Assembly: GCA_037176905.1 (NCBI GenBank)
Contig: JBBBWG010028067.1
Span: 38,277-59,375, forward strand
Direction of reading: 5' to 3'
DNA from: Azolla pinnata
Taxonomy: Eukaryota; Streptophyta; Polypodiopsida; Salviniales; Salviniaceae
Length of the DNA stretch: 21,099 bases
Shown here: positions 9,996 to 19,222 of the stretch, one piece after another
How the letters are laid out: every line of letters begins with the position of its first letter
How positions within the stretch are numbered: position 1 is the first letter of the stretch
Notes under the pieces: generated by a model
Told to the model about the DNA's origin: nothing
Databases searched by the model: none
What the model saw: the letters and a program-made list of their open reading frames with translations, nothing else
Made by a program: the position numbers and the translations under genes

Positions 9996-10022
9996 CTACG
10001 TTTCATCTCTTCTTCAAACGGT

Positions 10023-10600
10023 AGTAGTCTCTGGAATCTGGAATCTGGAATCTGGAATCTTCGGCCCCCTGCTCTGGAATCTCCGGCATGTGGCCGCCTG
10101 CTTCAAGATTCTTGGCGGGCTCCCTCTGGAATCTGCTCTGGAATCTCTCGGGCCCCGTGTTCTGGAATCTCTCGGGCCCCGCGTTCTGGAATCTCTCGAG
10201 CCCCGCGTTCTGGAATCTCGGCCCGGCCCCCCCCCGGCTCGAGAATCTGGAATCTCGGCCCGGCCCCCCCCCGGCTCGAGAATCTGGAATCTCCGGCATT
10301 GTGGCTGGCTGGTTCCATATTCTGACCAGGCTCGCTCCAGAATCTGCTACGGAATCTCTCGAGCCCCCGCGTTCTGGAATCTCTCGAGCCTTGCGTTCTG
10401 GAATCTCGGCCCGGTCCCCCCTGCTCGGGAATATGGAATCTCCGGCATTGTGGCTGGCTGGTTCCATATTCTGACCAGGCTCGCTCCAGAATCTGCTCTG
10501 GAATCTCTCTCGGGAAACGCGTTCTGGAATCTCTCGAGCAATGCGTCCTGGAATTTCCCGAGCCCCGCGTCCTGGAATCTCGGCCCGGACCCGGTAGCAC
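10023..10600. repeat. CTGGAATCT-based higher-order repeat array, GC-rich
   Basis: The array opens with four 7-bp CTGGAAT copies (10031-10060). It continues as ~26-bp units of the form CTCGAGCCCCGCGTTCTGGAAT. A 37-bp unit with a run of nine or more C is duplicated nearly perfectly (anchors 10209 and 10246). A ~150-bp higher-order unit, with CTCCGGCATTGTGGCTGGC then CCAGGCTCGCTCCAGAATC, appears at about 10290 and 10441, with more diverged versions near 10082 and 10820. The repeat has few stops on either strand, so long open frames arise in several frames; none has protein-family content. Confidence 0.9.
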
Positions 10601-11019
10601 TGAACCATTCCGGTTTGACGCTCTTGTATTCCACGCCTCTAGTTATTTTGTATCCTGTAGGCTTCTTCATCTTGTCTTGCTTCCTTATCTTCTCAAGTGA
10701 ACCATCATCCACAAGCTTAGCTCGTGATAACTATTTGGGAATCTCTGGACATCCTGTTGAGTTGGACTCTTCGAGCCTCGGGTTTCGGAATCTCAGCCCT
10801 GCCCGAGAATTCTGGAATCTCCGGCGTGCGGTTGGCTGGTTCAAGATTCTTGTGCATGCTTTGGTTGGGTATCTCTGGACATGCCGCAAACCCGGCCCTA
10901 CTTGAGAATCTGGAATCTTTGACACACGGCTAGCTTCGAGTGTTCGACTGCCTAGTGAATGCATTTGATTGATGGCTCGGCTACTCAGAAAACAACTCGC
11001 GAGTTTCAGATGCTTGCGC
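10601..11019. repeat. Diverged continuation of the GGAATCT array with unique inserts
   Basis: Scattered GAATCTC and CTGGAATC words persist (for example TTCTGGAATCTCCGGCG at 10810). They are interrupted by about 120 bp of unrelated sequence near 10610-10735. A minus-strand open frame crosses this insert, but I recognise nothing in it. Confidence 0.6.
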
Positions 11020-11285
11020 TTGCCTGGTTGAGAATCTCCGGACAACTCGAGCGTTCCTCTGTCCAATACAACCGTGTCCGGCAGCGTAAAAGACAGTTTC
11101 CTGGGGCTCTGGAATCTTGTTCTTGATCGAGAATCTTCAGACATATGCTTAGTTGGGAATCTTTGGGCAACTGGAGCGTTTTTCTGTTCAATACGACCAT
11201 GTCCAGCTGCTTAACAGATTGTTTCCAAAGGCTCTGGAATCTCGCTCTTGATCGAGAATCTCCAGACATATGGGCCGAGTTTCAG
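11020..11285 (+). repeat. 125-bp tandem duplication related to the GGAATCT array
   Basis: Two copies at offset 125: GAATCTCCGGACAACT(C)GAGCG at 11032 matches GAATCTTTGGGCAACTGGAGCG at 11157, and GCTCTGGAATC at 11106 matches 11231. Each copy ends with TTGATCGAGAATCT and CAGACATATG. A CGAGTTTCAG word at about 11000 and 11276 suggests a further partial copy. Confidence 0.88.
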
Positions 11286-12097
11286 GTGCTCAACCGAGAA
11301 GCGAGCGCTTCTGAGATGTCAGCTGCTTGAAAGGATGATTCAATGGGATGGTCTCCTGCTCGATGATCTTCGGATATACACTAAATTTGAAGGTTCGATG
11401 GGACAAATCTGGTGATTTGGCTATTTACAATCATTCGAGGGTCCAAAATCTCAGTCTAGTGCAAGAAATTGCCGGTTTCTGCAGAGTTGTTCGGATGCTG
11501 GCGCGCACAGATATCAAATATATTAAAGGATCGATATGTGCTCTAAAGGCTGCTTCTAAATGCATCATTAACTCGACAGATTAAGTGGTGCGAAGCTCCA
11601 TTTAAGAGCTTTAAGATTAAAAACCGCTGAATATGCATACGACTCATGTTACGGTTGGTATTGGTCGGTTTTTCCTCGCTACTTGCGGACTCCGATTCAA
11701 ATCCGACGTTAGCTAAAACTAGCGGAAAAACGTGTACTAGATCGTGTGGTGTTCCTCCATCCATCCATCCATCATTATCACATCTCTCGCCTCGAGGCTC
11801 TTCTCCTTCGGCATTCAATACGGCAACGGTCAACCGCCTACTGATTAGGATGAATGTATTGTACCTTGTGCTTCATCTGCTATAATGGCATAATTAACAC
11901 AGCAAACACCATCATCAGCATCATCATTTGTTGTTTTTTAGGGTTTAGGGTTCCAGGTATCTTGAAGGCCTAGGGTTTAGGGTTCACGAGACACCTCGAG
12001 CGTTTCATGTGCTACTATTGGGTTTTTAATGACCGACAAATGTTATGATCCAGAAGATGTGTTTTGCGCGTGGGCTCAGGTTCTGAAGTCCAAGATT
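11286..12097. other. Anonymous intergenic sequence with telomere-like patch
   Basis: No gene is supported. Small features are a (CCAT)4 run at about 11757-11772 and two short telomere-like blocks at 11938-11952 and about 11970-11984 (TTAGGGTTTAGGGTTC and TAGGGTTTAGGGTTC). Open frames of 78-96 codons here have no recognisable content. Confidence 0.6.
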
Positions 12098-12345
12098 TTT
12101 AATCGAGTCTGTACCAGATCACAGTGCAATTATTTTACGGGTCGTTTCCAGATCAACATTCGGATCGTCTGACCTTCTCAGATTCTCAATCAGAGAAGCA
12201 GATATCCAAGCAGAGCAGTCTGGGATTTAATCGACTACGCACCAGCTCACGGAGCAGTATTTTTATGGGTGGTTCCGCAGATGAGCATGCGGATCACCGT
12301 TCTTCTCAGATTCTCGATCAGAGAAGCGAATATCTGGAGGGAAAT
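12098..12345 (+). repeat. ~130-138-bp tandem duplication
   Basis: Two diverged copies. TTTAATCGA at 12098 recurs at 12236, and TTCTCAGATTCTC(A/G)ATCAGAG at 12175 recurs at 12304. Between these anchors GGGTCGTTTCCAGAT corresponds to GGGTGGTTCCGCAGAT. No coding evidence. Confidence 0.85.
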
Positions 12346-12625
12346 TGAGCAGATGCCGGGAATTTTCGGGCACCAAAGCCTTTCCCTGATGGCAGCGATT
12401 CATCCGATCTCGTTCTATGCACTCGGGCGCGTGTAAAACCTACTTGCAAACCCACCGAGCATCTGCCTCATTATGGGCCAGAAGTCATCAAAGTAGGCTC
12501 GCTCTTCTTGCCTACAAAATCGATCCGTTCCTGTTCTGGATTTTTACAGCTCACGAAGCCTCTCAACAGCTCTATTGGCCAAGCCTTGCTTGCTGTTATA
12601 TCGATTTGCATCTAGGGACATCAGC
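12346..12625. other. Anonymous sequence upstream of the CAT/CAC block
   Basis: No supported gene or repeat. It could hold distal promoter elements of the cyclin gene, but nothing specific is visible. Confidence 0.5.
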
Positions 12626-12626
12626 A

Positions 12627-13224
12627 TCATAATCACCATCGAGACCAAAACGATCATCATCATTACCAACACCACCCCATCACCATCATCACCATCACCA
12701 TCATCACCACCATCACCATCATCACCATCACCACCATCACCACCATCACCATCATCACCACCATAACCACCATCACCACCATCATCATCATCACCATCAC
12801 CACCATCACCACCATCACCACCATCATCACCATCACCATGATCATCACAATCACCATCATCACGGCCACCATGATCATCACAATCACCATCATCACCATC
12901 ACCATGATCATCACAATCACCATTATCACCATCACCATGATCATCACAATCACCATCATCACCATCACCAACACCACCATCATCACCATCATCACCATCA
13001 TCATCATCATCATCACAATCACCATCATCATCATCACCACCACCATGATCATCATCATCATCACAATCACCACCATCACCACAATCATCATCATCATCAT
13101 CATCATCATCACAATCACCACCATCACCACAACCATCATCATCATCATCATCACAATCACCACCATCACCACCATCACCACAATCACCATCATCATCATC
13201 ATCATCACCATCATCATCATCAAT
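12627..13224 (+). repeat. ~600-bp CAT/CAC trinucleotide block
   Basis: Almost every triplet is ATC, ACC or a one-base variant for about 600 bp. A higher-order unit CATGATCATCACAATCACCAT repeats in the 12836-12960 part. The minus strand reads as poly Met/Val and the plus strand as Ile/Thr or His; both are artefacts of the repeat. It ends about 760 bp before the cyclin start codon. Confidence 0.96.
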
Positions 13225-13225
13225 A

Positions 13226-13984
13226 AGAAGATAGTTAGCTTAGTTTAGTGTTCACTTCACAAAAATTAGCAGCAAAAAACTGAAGAAGAAGAAGAAGAAG
13301 AAGAAAGAAACCATTTCCTCCCCCTCTTCTTCCTTCCCCTTCAAAATTCAAACGTTCCATTTTCCTTCGTCTTCTTCCTTCCCCTCCCCCCCACACAACA
13401 ACGATTTCCCCAACAGAGAGCTCGAGTTTCCCATTAGGGTTTCCTCTGCTCCTCCCCCCTCCCTCCCCCTTCCCTTCCGCCCCTGCATTTGCTGCTCCGA
13501 TCTGTTTCCAGGTCCCCCTTCCCCTCAGATTCTTGGTGGGTTCTCTCCTTTCCTCACGAGATACGTCGATGGAGGCGAAGACAGGGACGCGTGGAGCAAG
13601 AGCGGGCGGCATAGCCGCGATTCTTTGATCCCGTCTCCCCGAACGTGTGCTTATTTTCGCTCTCTGAATTCGTGGGTTTTGAAGGATCCGGCCATTCCAG
13701 GCTGATTGAAGAACGGACACCAAGGTCAGAGGATCAAGAAGAGTGGGAAGGTTTGGAACCAAGGCGAGGAAGAAGGCAGCAAGGAAGCAAGAAGACAAGA
13801 TGGGGGAAGGAAGATTAGATTAGCTCTGGAGATTGGAGAGTCCAGGAAGGAGGAAAGCAAAAGCGATCGATTTCATGCCGGCGGCTTGAGAGCGGAGATT
13901 AGGTCGAGCAAGATTCGAAAGGATCGGGGGGTTTCGATCGAAGGAAGGGGAAAGGGGCAGGGAAAGGAACGCAGGATTTGAGCC
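13226..13984 (+). promoter_or_regulatory. Promoter / 5' leader region of the cyclin gene, with upstream ORFs
   Basis: A (GAA)n microsatellite at about 13278-13308 is followed by a C/T-rich tract (13315-13395) typical of plant core promoter or leader sequence, then a TTAGGGTTTCC word at 13434. Three small upstream ORFs precede the start: ATG 13569 to TGA 13628 (20 codons with stop), ATG 13800 to TAG 13823 (8 codons) and ATG 13875 to TGA 13889 (5 codons). If transcription starts in the C/T tract, all would lie in the mRNA. A further in-frame TGA at 13979-13981 closes the frame before the real start. A leader intron cannot be excluded. Confidence 0.55.
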
Positions 13985-16900
13985 ATGGCGGGTGCAGAGG
14001 TAGGGGGAAGGAAGCTTCGGCCGAGAGCAACACGATCTGATGCAGTAGCTGGGCACCCGAGGAAGCGTTCTGCTCCCAACCTCAGCCACCATGGCCATGC
14101 CCACGACGCAGATAACGACGATCAAGCTCACGACGATGAGAACAAAGAGAATCTGATCGCTGGGCCTGGCCCCAGGAAACGCCCCGCCCTCTCCAACCTC
14201 ACCAACAATGCCTCCTCCAAGCATCATCATCCTCAGGTGAGTTCTTCTTCTCTCTTGAATCAGAACCATTTTTTTTGTCACAATCTCCATGTCCAATGGG
14301 CACACGGAAAATCTCCTTTCTCCATGCCCGTGTCCGAAAGCAATGGAGTCCCTTGTCTGTGGGTTTAGGGTTATTTCCATGGCAATGCAGGTCTATGCCC
14401 ATGTCCGTGTTCGTGTCCATGGGTTTAGGGTTTAAAGGTTATGCCCTTGCTCACGCCCATGAATGATTATTGTCGTCGTTCCCATTGTCATCGGCATTTG
14501 CCTCGACGATGCATCTGATGAAGTTGAATTCTTTGAGGCTGGAAATTAGCCATCTTCATCATCACTACCACCATCATATCATAAATCCACAGTTACTTGT
14601 TCGTGTCCATGTCCATGGGTTTAGGGTTTAAGGTTATGCCCTTGCTCATGCCCACGAATGATCATCGTCGTCTTCGTTCTTGTCATTGTCATCGGCATCA
14701 TCATATTTTGCCTCGATGATGCATGTGATGAAGTTGAATTTTTCGAGGCTAGAAATTAGGCCATCTTCATCATGATCACCACCACGATATCATAAATCCA
14801 CCGTTACTTGTTCGTGTCCGTGGCCATGGGTTTAGGGTTTATAGTTATGCCCTTCCTCATGCCCATGAATGACCATTGTCGTTGTTGTCGTCATCGGTAT
14901 CATCATATTTTGCCTGACGATGCATGTGATGAAGTTGAATTTTTTGAGGCTAGAAATTAGCCATCTTCATCATCATCACCACCACGATATCATAAATCCA
15001 CCGTTACTTGTTCGTGTCCATGGCCATGGGTTTAGGGTTTATAGTAATGCCCTTCCTTATGCCCATGAATGACCATTGTCGTTGTCGTCGTCATCGGTAT
15101 CATCATATTTTGCCTTGACGATGCATGTGATGAAGTTGAATTTTTTGAGGCTAGAAATTAGCCATCTTCATCACCACCACCTCCACCACCATATCATAAA
15201 TCCACAGTTACTTGTTCGTGCCCATGTTCATGGGTTTAAGGTTTAAGGATATGCCCTTGCTCATGCCCATGAATGATCATCGTTGATGTTGTAATTGTCA
15301 TTGGCATTGTCATATTTTGCCTCGACGATGCATTTGATGAAGTTGATTTTTTTGGGGCTAGAAATTGGTCATCATCGCCACCACTGCCAGCATATCAGAA
15401 ATTCGTAGTTACTTGTTCGTGTCAATGTCGTTGGATTTAGGGGGCTTAAGCTTATGTCCTTGCTCATGCCCATGAATGATCATCGTTGTTGTTGTCATTG
15501 TCATCGGCGTCATCATATTTTGCCTCGATGATGCATGTGATGAAGTTCAATTATTTGGGGCTAGAAATTGGTCATCCTCATCACCACCACCACCACCATA
15601 TCATAAATCCACAGTTCCTTTTTGTGTTGGCATGTTGTTATATTAGTTCTGGCTTCATCTTCTTGCTTTCATTTATCGTGGATACCACTGATTGCTTCAA
15701 ATGTATTCGTTTTGCATAAGTTGGTGACATTCTTTGCCAAAATCTTATTTGAGATGTATCAAAAGATAATTCGTGTGTTAGAGATGGATCATTTCACTTC
15801 CTTTTAAGCGCTGGTAATGGAAGTTCGGTCATGGATGAACTGCAAAATTAGTCTTTCAGAAATTTTCGCATCTTGGAACTCGAATGAGGATGAACTCGAA
15901 TTTTCTCATTACTTCTGGGAGAAAAAGGACGTTCTCTGCATTCAGAGCATGGTGGTGCTAGGCTGTGCAAATATAGTCTCAATGGCATCTCTACGCTTGC
16001 TGATCCACAATTTTAGATACATGCGTATTTGTTATAGCTAAGTTGTTTCTGATATTCTTTACATCTTTTTGCTATGCTTGAATGAATCTATTCAAATGAT
16101 AATCATTGACACGGGTAACCTGCAATTGATCGTCACCCTTAATGGGTCCTCTAAAATTTATGTCCAGAGGATTATACCACCACAGAACACACTCTCTGTA
16201 AGGCTCTCTTGTTCAGAGGATAATGAGCATATATATGCCTATTTTAGCATTTGTAAATCCCTAACACTAGGTTGATGCACAACTACTCTGCGTTTGACTT
16301 ATACTCATGGCTGGCTGGCTAATAACTCTTTTTAAAAATGTTAATTGATCAAGAAAATGAGCATATGGGTTGACTATTATACATTTGTATGTTGCTAACG
16401 CTATGTTGATGCATAGGTACCCTTTTTTTAATGTATATTAATTGCTGGCCTGCAAATAGGTCTTTTCTAATGTTCATTAATTCAGGAAATGAGCTTCGTA
16501 TGACTATTTTAGCATTTGTAAATCAGTAACTCTATGTCAATCCACTGAATTTGTTACATTGGTCTGATGCATGTAATATTAATTCATGCTCTGCACAATT
16601 ATTAACTGATCACTTTGGCTCAAAAGAGATGGCATTCATATTGGAACAATGCTTTATATATAGGCTGCTCATGGTAAAGCCAAGAATGATATTGCGAACT
16701 TTCAAGCAAAACCAGTAGGAAATCCTCATGAAAAGCTCGCCAATGCACAACAGGCAAATGTCGAAGTTAGACATGAAAAGTCTGTATGTGTTCAGCAAGT
16801 GAATGTCGAAAAAGTGAAAGAAAATGTCAAGCTCAAAACCGAGACAATATCTACAGAAATTCTTCACGTTGTGCATCATCATTTAGAGGAAAGAATAGCT

Positions 16901-19222
16901 GAAGTTGTTAGCAATGTCCCGATGCCAGAAGTGGCATCTTTAATAGAAGGTGAAGGTTGGTCATGTAAGAGCTACACTGATATTGATGACAGTAAAGACC
17001 CACAAATGTGCTCTACCTATGCAGCTGAGATCTATTTTCACTTACGCACAGCAGAAGTAAGTGTACAATTGTTCGTGCTCCTACAGCTATATTCATGGGA
17101 TGCCTTATGTCTAATGTAAATTGATCTTCACTTGATTTTCAGTTAAAGAGAAGGCCTACAACCAACTTCATGGAAACTCTGCAGCAGGATATAAACACCA
17201 GTATGCGAAGCATTCTCATGGATTGGCTTGTTGAGGTAGCCATGCATTCCATACAAATCCGTTCCCTTTGATTTGGTCATTGCATCAATCTTCTAAAGCT
17301 AAAACATTTCTTTTCCTTTCTCAGGTAGCCGAGGAATACAAGCTTGTACCTGATACACTCTACCTCACAGTCACATTCATTGATCGTTACTTATCAGAGA
17401 ATGTGGTGACCCGCCAATCCTTGCAGCTATTGGGGGTTTCGTGCATGCTTATTGCTTCGTACGTTTGATTCATAAACACAAAGCTCATATGGAAGTGTAT
17501 TCTATTTTTTACATAATTCTAAGGCTTGTGTTGGTCCACTATCATATCAAATGCTTTATGTTGTACTGTATCATCTGAGCATGATTGCAGAGTGAAGTAT
17601 CATTTTGTATTTTTCCAAGAACAAACAGTCAGCTCATCTTATCATATTTGGATCTTACCTAAGCATACATGTTTGTACAGAAAATATGAGGAGATATGCC
17701 CGCCACAAGTTGATGAGTTTTGCTATATCACGGACAACACTTATGGACGAAAAGAGGCAAGTAGTCTATGTCCATGGTGTTGTGTACATATGACAATATG
17801 TATACATCTATCTATATGAAGAAGTTCTAAACTGGTTATGGATCACAACATCTGGAACTTCGATGACCAGGTCCTTGAAATGGAAAAGAAAGTGTTGGAT
17901 CAGTTGAGATTCGAGCTTGCAGGACCAACAACCAAAACTTTTCTTCGGTGGGAATACTCTTGCTTTTTGTTTTGTTAGGCAAGCTTTTCTACATAACCAA
18001 TTAGTTCTTATATCTTGCCTTTTCATGGATGTACCAGGCGATTTGTTCGTGCTGCACAAGCTGGGCAAAAGGTGAAGAAAGATTATTCTTAACTAATTAC
18101 CATTTTGCCAGTTCTAGGATTTGTGATACCTTTTTGAACAATGGGGCTCATCGTTGTGATGTTCCTATCTTGATATGGTGATGATGCAGATATCCACCCT
18201 TCAGATGGAGTTTCTTGGAAACTATTTGGCCGAGCTAACATTAGTAGAGTATGGCTTTCTTCAGTACCTGCCTTCGATGATTGCTGCATCAGCTGTCTTT
18301 TTGGCCAAGCTTACACTGGACCCAACTTCCAGGCCTTGGGCAAGAAACCGACTTCACACTTTTATAACTCAATGCTCTTTGTTTTTGAGAAATGAGTTCT
18401 GTTCTTTGCGGAATGGCTTTTTTTTAAAAATCCACTTAGTAAAATATATGATTTTTGGATTTCTTTGTAATTTCTGTAGTTTTCTTTTGGATGTTTTTTA
18501 CCCTTTTTCCAGAATTCTACTTTACAGCATTATTCTGGCTATAAGCCCTCGGATCTAAAGGAATGTGTGAAAGCCATCCATGAATTGCAATGCAATAAGA
18601 AGAATTGTACTTTGCCAGCTGTGAGGGAGAAGTACAAACAAGCAAAGGTATGAAACCTACATACAATTTTAAGGGACGATATGTGCAATTGTAGGTTGAA
18701 GTCTGTTAAAAAAATATCTATGTTGTGAAAACGTTTTTCCAGTTTGCGTGTTGTACATATGTCCATCAACCCTAATTCAGCTTTGAAGAACCTTTTGTTG
18801 CATTGCCCACGAATATTTTGTTAAACTTAGCAATTCCTTTTGCTGTACTTGTCCAAATTCTGTCATGTCTAAATCCTTCTCGCATTTTCATCAAACACTG
18901 TGTACTTACTGGTGCATATACACATTGGTGTGTTGAAATACTTTTCTGTAAAAGTTTCTCTGTTAAAAACTGTCTATATAAAAACTCCTTTTCCTGCTTG
19001 GTATGTCTGTATTTGTTGTGTATGTCTATCCGCACTTTTAGTGCTCTGGTACGTTAAATTCTGTACTTGTTGGAAATGCATTGTCAAGTTCAGATGTTTT
19101 CTTGAATATAAAAGAAATATTCTTCCTTATTGCTTCACGGTTTACTGTTTCAGTTCAAGTCGGTCTCAGGACTTCCACCTCCAGCCTTCATCCCTCCGAA
19201 GTATTTTGATGATGTTTTGTAA
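13985..19222 (+). CDS. CYCA1: A-type cyclin, CYCA1-like, ten exons
   Basis: Exons: 13985-14236, 16664-17056, 17143-17235, 17325-17458, 17681-17756, 17871-17947, 18038-18071, 18190-18339, 18513-18647 and 19154-19222, giving 470 aa. A-type cyclins bind CDKs in the nucleus and drive S, G2 and meiotic progression. The N-terminus has a KEN box (54-56) and a destruction box RPALSNLTN (66-74), targets of APC/C. The cyclin box includes DIDDSKDPQMCSTYA, MRSILMDWLVE (236-246), LQLLGVSCMLIASKYEEICPP and EEFCYITDNTY-like sequence (here DEFCYITDNTY). The C-terminal fold has TTKTFLRRFVRAAQ, FLGNYLAELTLVEYGFL and PWNSTLQHYSGYKPSDL, best matching CYCA1. The start is fixed by TGA two codons upstream and a GCCATGG context. 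The exon 2 left edge (TATATAG|GCTGCT) is the least certain. Introns 5 and 8 have GC donors. Confidence 0.93.
14411..15620 (+). repeat. ~200-bp tandem array in cyclin intron 1, with telomere-like motif
   Basis: About six units spaced 196-211 bp. The anchor CCATGGGTTTAGGGTTTA sits at about 14421, 14617, 14828 and 15028, with variants at 15232 (GGGTTTAAGG) and about 15432 (GGATTTAGGG). Each unit continues through TATGCCCTTGCTCATGCCCA, a TCGTCGT/CATCGG block, GATGATGCATGTGATGAAGT, GAGGCTAGAAATTAGCCATC and a CATCACCACCA run to CATATCATAAATCCACAG. A shorter related stretch at about 14280-14410 precedes it. Confidence 0.93.
15621..16221 (+). other. Unique middle part of cyclin intron 1
   Basis: A/T-rich intron sequence without a clear repeat. 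Short open frames (for example 15817-16041) have no recognisable content and no splice or domain support as cyclin exons. Confidence 0.6.
16222..16600 (+). repeat. Three-copy ~133-bp tandem repeat at the end of cyclin intron 1
   Basis: AATGAGC anchors occur at 16222, 16356 and 16488. Each is followed by a GACTATTTTAGCATTTGTAA-like block and CTAACNCTATGTTGATGCA, then ATGTTAATT-like sequence. The last copy runs close to the exon 2 acceptor at 16663. Confidence 0.85.

Noticed and set aside
10003-10712. Minus-strand open frames of 121-201 codons with REIPERGA-like repeats
   Set aside because: Several overlapping frames are all open because the GGAATCTC repeat lacks stops. The short non-repeat part near 10610-10710 is not recognisable as a protein family.
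9042-10905. Plus-strand open frames of 427 and 435 codons
   Set aside because: They are antisense to the PPR gene and then run through the stop-poor CTGGAAT array; the peptide is repeat-derived and matches no family.
12627-13224. CRISPR-like array
   Set aside because: The spacing is trinucleotide microsatellite with no constant repeat and unique spacers, and the DNA is a plant nuclear region.
12663-13248. Poly-Met/Val and Ile/Thr open frames
   Set aside because: Simple CAT/CAC trinucleotide translation, not genes.
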